IMG/VR virus record: IMGVR_UViG_3300042308_001616
Span: 1 to 58,860 of that record
From: a virus
Strand: one strand, 5' to 3'
Length of the DNA: 58,860 nucleotides
The notes under the pieces were generated by a model. That model had not been told where the DNA came from, ran no database searches, and saw only the letters and a list, made by a program, of their open reading frames with translations. Position numbers and translations under genes: made by a program. Shown here one piece after another: positions 25,101 to 34,557 of this stretch; positions within the stretch are counted from its first letter, which is position 1, and each line of letters starts with the position of its first letter.

Positions 25101-26539
25101 TCAACTGATTTAGTCCAGATTTGATTTCCTGAAAAGTCTAACTTAGTTATAAAGTTATTGTAAGGTCCAGTCGGTGGATTGCCTGGTATAGGATCGAAAT
25201 TTATATATCCACCAATATAAACATTTGAGTTATCATCGATGGCAATTGATAAACCTTCTTGATAGGTATTATCATTTCCTATCAATCTGGCCCATATCTT
25301 ATTACCAGATTTGTCATATTTTGAAACAAAGACATCTCCTCTTGGATTAGTTGAGTTACCTAAATTTATTACGGAACCAACGACATAGATATAACCCTCT
25401 TTGTACTCACATTGGAATCCTCTATCTGTGAATCCAACACCACCATCAACGAATTTATTCCATTCAACGGTGTTAGTAGTTGTGTTTATCTTTCCGAAGA
25501 TAAGGTCATAATAATTTCCAAAATTCTTCTGAATACCTACATAATAAACATTATCATCTTCATCGACTGCTATATCGGAACCATAAGGTATATTATAAAG
25601 TGGTGCATCAATTGACGTAGTATAATCTATCACCCACAATTTTTTGATGTATCCATCTTTGTGTAGTTTTGCAATTGCTATATTACCAAAACTATCAGGA
25701 TCCGATTGGTCGGACATCAACACATAAAGATGGTCGTTTTTATAAACAATAGATTCGCCTTGCGAATATCTGTCAATTTGACGTTGCCATATTATATTTC
25801 CGTTAGGTTCTGATTTGGTAACGAATGTATAAAAAGAAGTATAATCACCACCAGTGGTGTATATATTTCCATCAGTATCAATTGTAACTCCTGAATTCCA
25901 TATCTCATCAGTGGTATTATTCTTAGGACCATAGTTCTGAAGCCAACCATCTCTGTCTATTTTAAAGAGTAAGTTTCCACTTCCCTTAGTAATTATTTCA
26001 ATGTCTTTGTTATCTACGGTTGCATATATTGTCTGACCAGAAACTAAAAGTTCATCTGTATCACCGAATGCCAAAGGACCTGTAGGTCCAATTGGACCAA
26101 TTAACGAATTCAAATAATCTTGTTGAGTACCAACGTTATATTGTAACCAAACCTGATATGCACTAAGTCCGGTATTTCCCTGTACTCCTTGTGGTCCATC
26201 AGGACCTGTTAATCCAATTGATCCGGTAGGACCTTTTGTGTAGAATTGTGCCTCTAACTCAACTGCTTGTTGTATCCAAGAAGGAACGTTTGTGTTCTTT
26301 ATGGTGTCTATATAGTCCTGAAGTTTTTTAGCAGCAAGTACTGCTTCATTACCTGTACTAAATTCTAGTATCGTTTGTGATGACTCAAGTGAGACGTAAA
26401 CAATGTTATTCTTTAGATATACGGTCTTTACCACAAACGGGTTAAGTATGTATCTAAGCACCTCCGAGTTGTCGTAGATTCTTATGGTTTTCTCACCCGC
26501 AACAAGCGGCTTTAGGAATTTTTCGTAGCTGAAGTTCAT
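22196..26539 (-). CDS. Giant modular virion protein: collagen, beta-propeller, SPRY-like and P domains
   Basis: 1,447 residues. In order: an N-terminal module with FLKPL and a beta/alpha unit (1-84) shared with the protein at 43397-44251; collagen-like G-x-y triplets (103-123 and 148-154) around GLSAYQVW...NSLIGP, a motif seen in many phage tail proteins; a propeller of the bacterial SBBP type (about 200-560, repeats such as AIDDNSNVYIGGY and KLDFSGNQIW); a concanavalin/SPRY-like stretch (GDVLSIYSDTQTVFYSING); a P domain (about 1127-1253, TYLGDLLINLVSPSG); and a C-terminal domain (VWYHGTASNDYTANF, NNRAITTNI, GVDIVGFTFLRSEGVW) of a type common at the ends of marine T4-like structural proteins. 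It is likely a receptor-binding or whisker-type virion protein. Confidence 0.88.
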   Translation of the reverse strand: MNFSYEKFLKPLVAGEKTIRIYDNSEVLRYILNPFVVKTVYLKNNIVYVSLESSQTILEFSTGNEAVLAAKKLQDYIDTIKNTNVPSWIQQAVELEAQFYTKGPTGSIGLTGPDGPQGVQGNTGLSAYQVWLQYNVGTQQDYLNSLIGPIGPTGPLAFGDTDELLVSGQTIYATVDNKDIEIITKGSGNLLFKIDRDGWLQNYGPKNNTTDEIWNSGVTIDTDGNIYTTGGDYTSFYTFVTKSEPNGNIIWQRQIDRYSQGESIVYKNDHLYVLMSDQSDPDSFGNIAIAKLHKDGYIKKLWVIDYTTSIDAPLYNIPYGSDIAVDEDDNVYYVGIQKNFGNYYDLIFGKINTTTNTVEWNKFVDGGVGFTDRGFQCEYKEGYIYVVGSVINLGNSTNPRGDVFVSKYDKSGNKIWARLIGNDNTYQEGLSIAIDDNSNVYIGGYINFDPIPGNPPTGPYNNFITKLDFSGNQIWTKSVDSFNRGIVAVIVNSVGSIFAISTQSTSSTPPRPSTDLVIFKLTPSGDIVWQQYVGTQFRDSVWANIPTMFASGHKVITSSSDNKNIYIAGLTKEGDTPVHNAFLMSFDQLSLPVSTYGNWSIQNASFNMTNSDFAYSLETYNVSGVTIQNTLLDLTAHSIITVSGHTFSSINKFSEVTLFSPNTELFVKGIINIDDNYILPRKAGQVGQVLTYKEGTDVLEWRNQTLNISFNDYETMEYSIIGSASMGIYVDPIHGTVSGNFDDAFFTINLPFVVSFMGNTYSTAYVGSNSFITFGAGYSAFAGYTEKNPPLPGIFIEAGDRSIQKLYTKTSGDQFTIRYEGATSSTGPSVPGQSEIIWEVNLFPNGKMITSIERNYEYGKGFSFLKTSDTITREIETATASSFWINKGYGVNSTIASRLNYNNIKGLSYSIEVDPLFPGQSLVSLEFDNNSSSSSFTTFGSTGSLITINNDSDYTFHSGIEKGKDQFLKTKELFPGSQGLFVQVTIPIMIDDTDRIKLGFKNSVGAWSAHVELTYNTLTDGNMIIYNTTGGVVTYTQIYQEGDVLSIYSDTQTVFYSINGVTLHTCPFSNTSLAYRFVSETVVQPGPIPTNVVSTKYSSGTLNNPIIDNTDGLPIYTGGTVSVPLVSSPTDIFVEINLTHTYLGDLLINLVSPSGQIINLYNLQNGGSDNMTNTVFTSKNTYPNINGASSPHTGTFYWNAGIGLGDAPNVSTVSNLTDLLAGLPTTGDWHLVIEDYYGGDTGNLINFSIFFEYNDYLGILSRDYNFSEFRLYPTGSIGTGFNSISNYSNNRILTSDGTSNTANAESNITFDGSSLTVNGNTNLQGHTLLQQTSEVVTTSFGATAADVIYDFTTGSVWYHGTASNDYTANFVNMPITNNRAITTNILISQGNNAYAPNVVKVDGTTQTVKWANGTYSVTPNGVDIVGFTFLRSEGVWTQVLGQISSFE

Positions 26540-26558
26540 CTTTGTTATTATGGCTTTG

Positions 26559-26566
26559 TGTATATA
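26559..26566 (-). promoter_or_regulatory. TATATACA motif upstream of the collagen/P-domain gene
   Basis: Minus strand AATAATATATACACAAAG, 19 bases before the ATG at 26539, the same string as before the genes starting at 405 and 49463. Confidence 0.45.
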
Positions 26567-26602
26567 TTATTTTCTGAAATACACATGCCGATAAAAAGGC
26601 AA

Positions 26603-27118
26603 CTATCTTGCTCTTCTGAGTATTATACCGTTTATTGCATCAATATCATCAACATTTTCTTGTTGAATCTCGTGTCTAAGTGAAACAAGATAGTCCTCGA
26701 AGTATGCTTTATTGGTACATCCATAATATCTATATTCAGGAACTTTGTCACCACCGATTACGTATCTCAAAGATAACATCGCAAGTCTATCTGCAATTGA
26801 TTCGACCCAAAGAAGTTCATCAACAGCTTCTTCGATTGGAAGTTCAGTGTAAGCTTTCATCATAAGGTCTTTACCGTGTTTACGGTATTGATATTGGTGT
26901 GCAACTTCGTGGAAGAGTATGTAAAGTAATACTTCTTTTGGAAATTCGAGTATTATATCAGATACGATACATTCGCCTGGTATGGATACACCACCGGTTT
27001 TTGGGTTGAGAGACTCAAAACTTAGTTTGGTACATCCTGACCTTTCTATAAAGGTTTCAATTTGTTCTTTGTATTCGACTAGGTCTTGTCTAGTCATAAG
27101 TTTTTCAATAAATTCCAT
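26603..27118 (-). CDS. Small HExxH zinc metallopeptidase
   Basis: 171 residues. The zinc motif H70-E-V-A-H74 sits in a hydrophobic helix (VLLYILFHEVAHQYQYRKHG), and E107 in VESIADRLA, 33 residues on, is a plausible third ligand, a gluzincin-like layout as in SprT- or IrrE-type proteins. There is no signal peptide, so it acts in the cytoplasm or virion. The family within the gluzincins is uncertain. It lies between the two giant structural genes and behind a strong terminator, so it is a separate unit. Confidence 0.8.
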   Translation of the reverse strand: MEFIEKLMTRQDLVEYKEQIETFIERSGCTKLSFESLNPKTGGVSIPGECIVSDIILEFPKEVLLYILFHEVAHQYQYRKHGKDLMMKAYTELPIEEAVDELLWVESIADRLAMLSLRYVIGGDKVPEYRYYGCTNKAYFEDYLVSLRHEIQQENVDDIDAINGIILRRAR

Positions 27119-27120
27119 AG

Positions 27121-27128
27121 GTTATATA
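27121..27128 (-). promoter_or_regulatory. TATATAAC variant upstream of the HExxH gene
   Basis: Minus strand GTATATATAACCTATG lies between the terminator and the ATG at 27118; it is the only candidate signal there. Confidence 0.3.
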
Positions 27129-27131
27129 TAC

Positions 27132-27165
27132 AAAAAAAGAGAGTCCTTTCGGGCTCTCTTTTTTA
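27132..27165. terminator. Bidirectional intrinsic terminator
   Basis: Stem AGAGAGTCC/GGGCTCTCT (27138-27146 with 27151-27159, one G-U pair), loop TTTC, with an A-run on the left and a T-run on the right. It ends the minus-strand transcript coming from the leucine-rich-repeat gene and the 78-residue gene. Confidence 0.9.
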
Positions 27166-27179
27166 TTTAAGTTAGGATT

Positions 27180-27416
27180 TTATCTCTTCACTCTTCCTTC
27201 TTTTGGTACTTTCACAGTTTTATTCTGTGGTTTCTCAAATTCAAAAGGATCAATAACACCTAATTTTTGTTTGGCGTCAATCCACTCCTGTTCTGTTTCA
27301 TATACCAAATATTCATTTGGTGTAGTAAGATCAGAACCGATATCGAGTTTGAACCCATGTAGAATATCACCTTTTGTTATAATCCAAACATCTTTTTTAA
27401 ACTTTATCTTTTCCAT
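27180..27416 (-). CDS. Hypothetical protein, 78 residues
   Basis: ATG at 27416 (MEKIKFKKDVWIITKGDIL) is chosen: a longer frame from 27458 would overlap the end of the giant gene for no benefit. The chain looks like a small beta domain (VWIITKGDILHGFKLDIG) with a Lys/Arg-rich tail. I do not recognise it. It starts eight bases after the stop of the 2,364-residue gene and is followed by a strong terminator, so it closes that transcript and may be a partner or chaperone of the giant protein. Confidence 0.72.
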   Translation of the reverse strand: MEKIKFKKDVWIITKGDILHGFKLDIGSDLTTPNEYLVYETEQEWIDAKQKLGVIDPFEFEKPQNKTVKVPKEGRVKR

Positions 27417-27423
27417 ATTATTT

Positions 27424-30400
27424 TTAATTATTTTGAATATTCCAGTTTTTACTAACAATTCTGTTGTATCCAGTCGCTGGTGCTCCAGTAGTACTTCTAA
27501 GATTAAGGTTTGTCATTCTAAGATATCCACCAAATCTATTATTATTTGATAATGAACTTAATATATTATCAACCGTTGTAGCGGTAAAAGATGGATTATT
27601 ATATAATGATAAATTATAAAGTCCATTAGGTTCATTTGCAAATATAACACTATTCAATACTGGGTTATCGTGTGCACTTACTCCAAAACCACTATCGGTA
27701 GATCCAATAGTAAGTGTAGTTAGTAATGTGTTGTAATGACATGATAATCCAAGAAGATTTACCAATGTACTTAAATCTATATTAGTGATTTTAGCTAATC
27801 TAAATAATGTCAAACTATATATAGAAGATGAATTATTTAAATTGATTGTCTGTAAATTTGGTAAATCCCACAATACTAATTGTAATGAATCGCCCACCAC
27901 CGGTCTATTCAATGAAAAGGAAGTCATTGCACTAGAATGTCTTACATCAAGTAAATTTAACATAGATTTGTTGTTAAGTCCCGTTATCGATGAAATGTTA
28001 TTTCTATCACCAGACCAAACACTCTGTATTCCATTTCCATAATCACTATAAATACGAATTGCACGTATGTTATTACATCCAGTAAAGTCTAATGACTGTA
28101 ACGAATTAATACCACCATAAATATTGAAATTCATTAGATAAGTCGCATTAGAAAAATCTATGTTAGTCAAATCTGAATTTTTCCAAGACTCGTTCGTCAT
28201 ATTAAGAACAGCTGTCGAATTTGGTACAGTGAGTGATTGTAAGTTAGATATATTATATAAATAAATAAACATTACATCTTGAAGATTAATTGAATTCAAT
28301 TTAGTACGAGATAAGTTAAGGTCATTTACTTTTATACCCGATAAATCTAAATTAAGGAATCCATAACCAAAGTTTTGAGAAATATCCACACGTACGCGAT
28401 TATTATTCGTAGAACTTATATTCAAATTACAAATAGAACTTGAAAATCTCGTAAGTGATATAACACTGATTCTGTTTCCAAAATTATAATCAATATTAGA
28501 CTCTAACTGACTATTAGAATTTAGAGAATAAGGTAATGCATAGTTATCTGTATAGAAGTTTACACAATCAATAACATCACCATAAATAAGTTCACATTGA
28601 GTTCCCCAACTAGAATCTGCACCAGTTCCTAAGGCATTAATGTTAATTTCATCTATTGACAAACCAGTTATATCAATACTAGAAATTGTGTAACAATTGC
28701 TAATTTGTAAAAATCTCAATAATGTAAATGATGTTAAGTCATAATCCACAAAAGCAGCATCCGCAGGTAAACCACTAATTGATAGACTAATCAATTTAGG
28801 TAATTGTGGTAATGTGCCTAATTTGACAGAATTTATTGTTAAGTTCTCAAGATTAGGTAACGAAGGTAATTGTAATTCTAATCCGTTAGACATATTACTA
28901 GAATAAATTTGTAACTTTTTAAGACTAACAGGTAAATTACTTATAAATGATGTGTCAAAAGAAAAATTAGATATAGATAACTCTATAACCGTGTCTGGAA
29001 GAATAAAATTACTATTACCTCCGTCAATTTGCACATAGGTCAGATCAATGTTTGACAAATCATATGTTCCTGACAACCAACCAGAACTATTACCAGATAA
29101 ATAGATTCCTTTGATGGCTATGTTGTTGATTATATAGTTGAAAGATTGCAGAGCAGTCTGTGTAGAATAACTATTAAAACAATCAGTATTAATGAATTTG
29201 ATTTTATCCAATTGAACCGGATTTATGTAAAGACCACCATTGACATTACTATAGAAATTTATATATCTAACCTCACCACTAGGAGTACCATCAGAAGTAC
29301 AACTATAAATATGCATTTTACCAATATAGTCTATATTTCTACTTTGATAACCAGAATTGTAATTTTCCGGACTAGTATACATCGAATTACCGATAACTTC
29401 CTGTGAATCACTATTTCCGTTAACAACGTTATGTAAAACTTTGAAGTATCCTGTACTTGTTGATGCATATAAAGATATATACTGGTTACTGCTATTAACG
29501 TCAATCTCTAATGTCTTACCTGCAGGTACAACAACTCTCAGAATAAATCCTTTAGATTCTAAAGATTCCGCAGCAATATCAGATAAACTAGTCCTAGCTG
29601 GAGTAAATCCATATCCAGTATTCTGGTCGGCATATACACCGGCACTACCAATCCAGTTAACACCTGGTAAAGATCCTGTTTGATCTAATTGTATAAGGAA
29701 TGCATCAATATCAAGCTGTGGGCAACTATTTATGTTGATAGCATTTTTAGATGCGGTACATCCAATTATACTAATTGTTTCAAGAACAGGACATGAGTTA
29801 GCAAATATATTTACTAAACTAACAAGTCCGTCCAAATCCAATGAAGTAATCCTTTCATTTTGTTCAATTTGAATCTCCTCGAGATGCTTAAGTGCACTAA
29901 CATCAACTGATGAACATTTATTTAATTGACCAAGGTTATATATGCAGTCGGTTGGTCTTCCGAATTGGTCAGCACCATATATTTCAAATACTCTTTCGGA
30001 TGCAGGAATATCGCTATTGAAATCGTAGTATATCCATCCACTATTTCTTGTCTCAGTTGATCCATTAGGATACTTTATGACGAAATAGTTAGTGTGAGTA
30101 TAAACAACAAAACTAACAGATTCGTTTACAGAAGTTCCCTCAAAATTTAGATACGCGATAGTTGGATCTTCGTTAGGTCCTATAAAGTAAGAACCAATTC
30201 CTAAGTTCCAACCTTTACTTTGTAAGTTGTTGAAAGCGACATCAGATGCCTCAGTTCTAGCAACATAACCAACAGCGAGCTGACCATTAGATTGACCATT
30301 TGCATCAAGTTCTGCAAGTAACGTATCAAGATCTGCAGATGTAAACGTTCTGAAATAGTTATAGTTTATCTCATTAATGTTCGCATGTATATCTAGGTGC

Positions 30401-33400
30401 TTAGGTGTCTCAAAACTTTGGTTGTATATTGTCAACGAAGTTAATGAACTAAATGTAGATCCAATTACAGATATATCAATATCCGTGAGTGATGAGTTAC
30501 CATCCAAATATAATCGTGTAAGAGATTCTAATCCTGATGTATCAACACTCGTCAATCTAGTACACTCTGTTAACCTCAATGATATCAACTTATCAAGTAA
30601 GTTCAAACCTGTTATTGAAGTTATTTTACTATTGAATTCACATTCAAACCATTCTAAGTTAGTAAGATTAGAAACATCAATAGTAGTAATTTGTGTATAT
30701 TTGAAAGATAAAGATGTAAGTGAAGTAAGATTATCAAAATCAACTGAAGTTACATATTCATTATCGAATCCTAATGCGGTGAAATCTCCACCTGCTCTTC
30801 CGAATTGATCGGTTGACCAAAATTCTAATACACCCGTTTGAGCGTAGAAATTGGCACTATTACCACTGTTACTATAAATATTACCAGTAGAATCTTTGAA
30901 TGTATAATATCCAGTACTTGTTACTAAAGATCTGAAATTTAAGTATATTTGACCATTTCCACCAAGAGTGATGTATCCTTTTACAGGTAATGTGTAAGGT
31001 GCAAAAAATTCTGATCCTATTTGAAGATTCCAACCATATGTAACTAATGAATCGTAGTCAGCATCAGATGCAGAAGTTCTGGCCATATAACCAGTATTGA
31101 ACTCACAACCAGAAAATGTATTACTAATCTGTGAGTTCAAATCAGAAATCTCAGAGTCGAGAGCCACAAGTTGATCATCTATCACTTTTCTATTATCTTT
31201 CTTAGCTGTAATTTCAGCACCTTTTGCATCAATTAATAATTGTTTTGCATCAATCAATGATTGATCCGCACCATCAGAGATAAGCTGGTCCAATTCCACA
31301 TACATTGCTTCTTTTTCAGCGTCCAATGTAAAAACTGTCGGTTCTTGTGCATCAAATGCAGAAAGTTCTGCCAATTTAACATCACGTTCCGACTGTTTGT
31401 TAGCAAGTAGTGTGTTCAAAGCTGATACTCTATCATCAGAAATTAACTTCAATTCAGAAAGCATAGTATCTACGTGTGTAGAATCGTATTTGAAAACATT
31501 AAATAAATCGATTGCTCTAAGTGACGTCAATGTACTAAGGCTTACGAAGTCAAGTTCCGGACAATCAGAAATATAAATATAATCGAGTCCTGTTAAAGTC
31601 TCTATACCATCTATGGTTGTGATAGAACCCATAGTTTCAATATTCAGATTGTTTAGAGAAACTAAACCACCTACATAGATTGTCTCAATTTTACCAGATT
31701 CTATAATTGATAAATTATCCAACATAACGTTCAAAGTTAGGTCCAAAGAAGTTAAACCCAACTTTTTAATTTGTAAAGATGTAAGTTCTGTTGCCTGAGT
31801 TAAGTCAATATCAACAATATTTTTGAAATCTTCGTAACTGTTGTTAAAATCAATTCCGGTAATTGAACCAGATGGTCTTCCATATTGGTCAGTACTATAT
31901 ATCTCGATAGGTCTTGATTCAAAAGTATCATCGAACTCAACATTGATTTCTCTATTGAATTGTCCTTGGTATATCTGGTAGTTCTTTGGATATCCATTAT
32001 CGTACCAAGCGTTTAATCTAAAATATCCAGTTGTTGTGGTAACATTACCATTTAAAGATATTGTTTTTTGAGAATTATTAGAATCTGGTCCAAAAGAAGG
32101 ATCTACATACATAACAACACTTTTCTTAACCTCATTAGATTCAAAGTATTCTGAACCAAAATTTAAGTTAGAATTCCTATTGATAAGTGTATCATATGCA
32201 GCATCGCTATCTGATGATCTAGCTTTATCCGTATATAAATCTACACGTTTACCAGAATCAACAAATTGTTGTAGTAAAGAATCTACATCGTCGACTAAAA
32301 GTTGTTTACAACCATATAATTGTGTATAAAAGCCATAATCACCAGTATGTCCAACAAATCCAAGATTTATAGATTCGAGTGATTCTAATCCATTAATACT
32401 AATTTGAATATTACCATTAATACAACTTTTCTTACCATTTGTACTTAAATCTAAAGATGAAACCATTGGTAGATTTGTAAATTCATATGAATGAATCCAA
32501 TCTTTATTAACAAATGGAAGTGATGTAAGACGTTGATTATTAAATATTATAACTTCTGACAAATACTTAGAATCCTCTAAACCAGATATTGTCTCCAAAT
32601 ATTTAGAATCTGATAATCGAAGTTTATAAAGTTTACTTAATCCGGATAGGTCAATGTCTGATGCGTATAATCCCGGAATATCCAATTTCGCAAGATTTTC
32701 TGTCTCAGAAAAGTCGATATTAGAAATGTTTGAAAACTCAGTATCACTTAAATCAACTTTTGTTATATAACCAGAAGCTCTTCCTTCGGAATCACAAGAA
32801 TATACGTAAAACTCCTCAGAAAACATAGTAGTATCATATCCGTAATTAGAATGTGAGAAATCAAACCATCCACTTTTTACCTCAGAAACTCCGTTAGAGA
32901 ATACAAACTTACAATAACCGGAAGTCGATTCGATATATCCAGAGATATTTCTAGAACCTGGTGTACAAGTCATCTTGATTTTGTCGGCCATAACTTCATT
33001 ACCAACAGCAGGTACAACATCAACGTTGAAAACATTATTTTGACCCATCACAATGTCTCTCCAATAAAATTGGTTAGTGACATTAGAAAGTGCATATTCA
33101 AACCTAGATGCAACATAGTCATTACTATCGTAAATAGCAGTTCCATCACCCCAATTCATAGAAGTTGAATTTACATCTTGTTTGTAAGGCATAAGATATA
33201 CAACAAACTCGTTAGACATCATCCATCTGTTCATCGACTCATTTACCCTTGCAGGATTAGTCAATATTGTAGTTGGTATACCATATTCTACAAATCCGTG
33301 TTTGTTAAACCACTCACCAACCATCTGTGATGTATATTCATAGAAACCATTCTCATCTGTAAGTATAGTTCTATCAACACCAAAGTCGTTGTATTTGTAA

Positions 33401-34518
33401 TTAATTGCATCGTCTCCGTTAGGTTTTCTATATTGACCAATTCCATAACCACTATTAGAATCTTTTATAAAAACGAGTGCATCTTTGATAGGATTTCCAG
33501 CAGCATCTTTTACATAACCACTGAAAGAAGGGAAGTTACTGTAATTAGGAATAAACTCAATTTTAAAGTTTCTTCTGTTGTTTCTACCCATTTTCACATA
33601 AACTGGCCAAGTCATAGACCTGTTGTTCTCAGCACCAAAGAAAGAGTTCTCAAACTTCGAAGTCTTATTATAAAGAGACGCAGTAGAACCGTTTTTGTGA
33701 TCCAAAAGGAACATATTGAAAGAACCATCGATAAAAGAGTTTGTAGCTCCAGCCGCAGTAAGTGCCACATTGTTGTATACATACTCATTACTAAACTTAT
33801 AGTATCCTTTATCATCAGTTATAACCTCGTGTGAAACACCATCAGCATCAACTAATCTTACAATCGCATCTTTGATAGGCAAACTGTTTGTACCTCTAAC
33901 ATATCCTGTTACTTCAGGGTATGTTTCGAATGGCATAACCTCTGGTGTAACCCAATCAGTTAAGTTTTCAGGTTTTCCTTCAGCGGTAACCAAAATATCC
34001 TTAACGGTTGCCATAAAACTGGCGAAAGAATATTTATGTTCCGCAATTATTTCACCTGTTAATGTTGTAAAGGTGTAGGGACCATCAGGATTAATTATCG
34101 CAATAGTTCTATAATTATCCATCCACCATGTGTTTGTTGGACTTGTGGCAGGATACTCTATATAGTTAGGATTCTGTTCATTTTTAGCAACTTCGTAAAC
34201 ATCAAACTTTACACCATCAGTCAAACCTTCTGTTTCTGACAAAGGGAAAGAAACCATTGCATTCCAAAAAGCGTTGTATTTAGGTCCAAAATCAACAAAT
34301 GCGTCCAAAAATGCAACGTGTTTAACTTTTAATGCCTGAAATTCAACAGGTGTAGACATTGCCTGTGCTGCCAAAATGTGATCATTTACCGTTTTTAGGT
34401 AAGCATCTCGAGTATATCTGGATGTATTGTAGGCTTCTGACCAGTTAATAAGTTTAGGGTGTTTGGAATTCGGGCCGATAATTCCCAAATTCACATATTC
34501 TTCTAAATCAAATAACAT
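27424..34518 (-). CDS. Giant leucine-rich-repeat virion adhesin, 2,364 residues
   Basis: The N-terminal domain (about 1-190) shares RDAYLKT and MPFE-x-x-P-x-VT with the 434-residue protein upstream. Two carboxypeptidase-regulatory-like beta-sandwiches follow (near 199-270, TGYVRGTNSLPIKDAIVRL; near 330-420, SGYVKDAAGNPIKDALVFI). From about 575 to the end it is built of leucine-rich repeats (SLDLDGLVSLVNI and similar), arranged in about five large modules, several containing a TGYY/QFGR-type beta domain and ending in a boundary segment like ARTSASD...GWNLQIGS. One boundary holds a charged coiled coil of about 100 residues (near 1020-1126). Such repeats bind proteins or glycans on cell surfaces. 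Signal peptide and membrane anchor are absent, as expected for a virion protein. Confidence 0.87.
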   Translation of the reverse strand: MLFDLEEYVNLGIIGPNSKHPKLINWSEAYNTSRYTRDAYLKTVNDHILAAQAMSTPVEFQALKVKHVAFLDAFVDFGPKYNAFWNAMVSFPLSETEGLTDGVKFDVYEVAKNEQNPNYIEYPATSPTNTWWMDNYRTIAIINPDGPYTFTTLTGEIIAEHKYSFASFMATVKDILVTAEGKPENLTDWVTPEVMPFETYPEVTGYVRGTNSLPIKDAIVRLVDADGVSHEVITDDKGYYKFSNEYVYNNVALTAAGATNSFIDGSFNMFLLDHKNGSTASLYNKTSKFENSFFGAENNRSMTWPVYVKMGRNNRRNFKIEFIPNYSNFPSFSGYVKDAAGNPIKDALVFIKDSNSGYGIGQYRKPNGDDAINYKYNDFGVDRTILTDENGFYEYTSQMVGEWFNKHGFVEYGIPTTILTNPARVNESMNRWMMSNEFVVYLMPYKQDVNSTSMNWGDGTAIYDSNDYVASRFEYALSNVTNQFYWRDIVMGQNNVFNVDVVPAVGNEVMADKIKMTCTPGSRNISGYIESTSGYCKFVFSNGVSEVKSGWFDFSHSNYGYDTTMFSEEFYVYSCDSEGRASGYITKVDLSDTEFSNISNIDFSETENLAKLDIPGLYASDIDLSGLSKLYKLRLSDSKYLETISGLEDSKYLSEVIIFNNQRLTSLPFVNKDWIHSYEFTNLPMVSSLDLSTNGKKSCINGNIQISINGLESLESINLGFVGHTGDYGFYTQLYGCKQLLVDDVDSLLQQFVDSGKRVDLYTDKARSSDSDAAYDTLINRNSNLNFGSEYFESNEVKKSVVMYVDPSFGPDSNNSQKTISLNGNVTTTTGYFRLNAWYDNGYPKNYQIYQGQFNREINVEFDDTFESRPIEIYSTDQYGRPSGSITGIDFNNSYEDFKNIVDIDLTQATELTSLQIKKLGLTSLDLTLNVMLDNLSIIESGKIETIYVGGLVSLNNLNIETMGSITTIDGIETLTGLDYIYISDCPELDFVSLSTLTSLRAIDLFNVFKYDSTHVDTMLSELKLISDDRVSALNTLLANKQSERDVKLAELSAFDAQEPTVFTLDAEKEAMYVELDQLISDGADQSLIDAKQLLIDAKGAEITAKKDNRKVIDDQLVALDSEISDLNSQISNTFSGCEFNTGYMARTSASDADYDSLVTYGWNLQIGSEFFAPYTLPVKGYITLGGNGQIYLNFRSLVTSTGYYTFKDSTGNIYSNSGNSANFYAQTGVLEFWSTDQFGRAGGDFTALGFDNEYVTSVDFDNLTSLTSLSFKYTQITTIDVSNLTNLEWFECEFNSKITSITGLNLLDKLISLRLTECTRLTSVDTSGLESLTRLYLDGNSSLTDIDISVIGSTFSSLTSLTIYNQSFETPKHLDIHANINEINYNYFRTFTSADLDTLLAELDANGQSNGQLAVGYVARTEASDVAFNNLQSKGWNLGIGSYFIGPNEDPTIAYLNFEGTSVNESVSFVVYTHTNYFVIKYPNGSTETRNSGWIYYDFNSDIPASERVFEIYGADQFGRPTDCIYNLGQLNKCSSVDVSALKHLEEIQIEQNERITSLDLDGLVSLVNIFANSCPVLETISIIGCTASKNAININSCPQLDIDAFLIQLDQTGSLPGVNWIGSAGVYADQNTGYGFTPARTSLSDIAAESLESKGFILRVVVPAGKTLEIDVNSSNQYISLYASTSTGYFKVLHNVVNGNSDSQEVIGNSMYTSPENYNSGYQSRNIDYIGKMHIYSCTSDGTPSGEVRYINFYSNVNGGLYINPVQLDKIKFINTDCFNSYSTQTALQSFNYIINNIAIKGIYLSGNSSGWLSGTYDLSNIDLTYVQIDGGNSNFILPDTVIELSISNFSFDTSFISNLPVSLKKLQIYSSNMSNGLELQLPSLPNLENLTINSVKLGTLPQLPKLISLSISGLPADAAFVDYDLTSFTLLRFLQISNCYTISSIDITGLSIDEININALGTGADSSWGTQCELIYGDVIDCVNFYTDNYALPYSLNSNSQLESNIDYNFGNRISVISLTRFSSSICNLNISSTNNNRVRVDISQNFGYGFLNLDLSGIKVNDLNLSRTKLNSINLQDVMFIYLYNISNLQSLTVPNSTAVLNMTNESWKNSDLTNIDFSNATYLMNFNIYGGINSLQSLDFTGCNNIRAIRIYSDYGNGIQSVWSGDRNNISSITGLNNKSMLNLLDVRHSSAMTSFSLNRPVVGDSLQLVLWDLPNLQTINLNNSSSIYSLTLFRLAKITNIDLSTLVNLLGLSCHYNTLLTTLTIGSTDSGFGVSAHDNPVLNSVIFANEPNGLYNLSLYNNPSFTATTVDNILSSLSNNNRFGGYLRMTNLNLRSTTGAPATGYNRIVSKNWNIQNN

Positions 34519-34557
34519 ATTTTATTATTTTTTTTTTATTTATTTAGGCGAACCTAA

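Noticed and set aside
27417-27458. Extended start for the 78-residue gene
   Set aside because: Extension overlaps the end of the giant LRR gene and reads as low-complexity KTGIFKIIKNN.
34544-34557. Hairpin TTAGG-CGAA-CCTAA between two structural genes
   Set aside because: Only five pairs, and on the transcribed strand it is followed by an A-rich, not T-rich, stretch; not a terminator.
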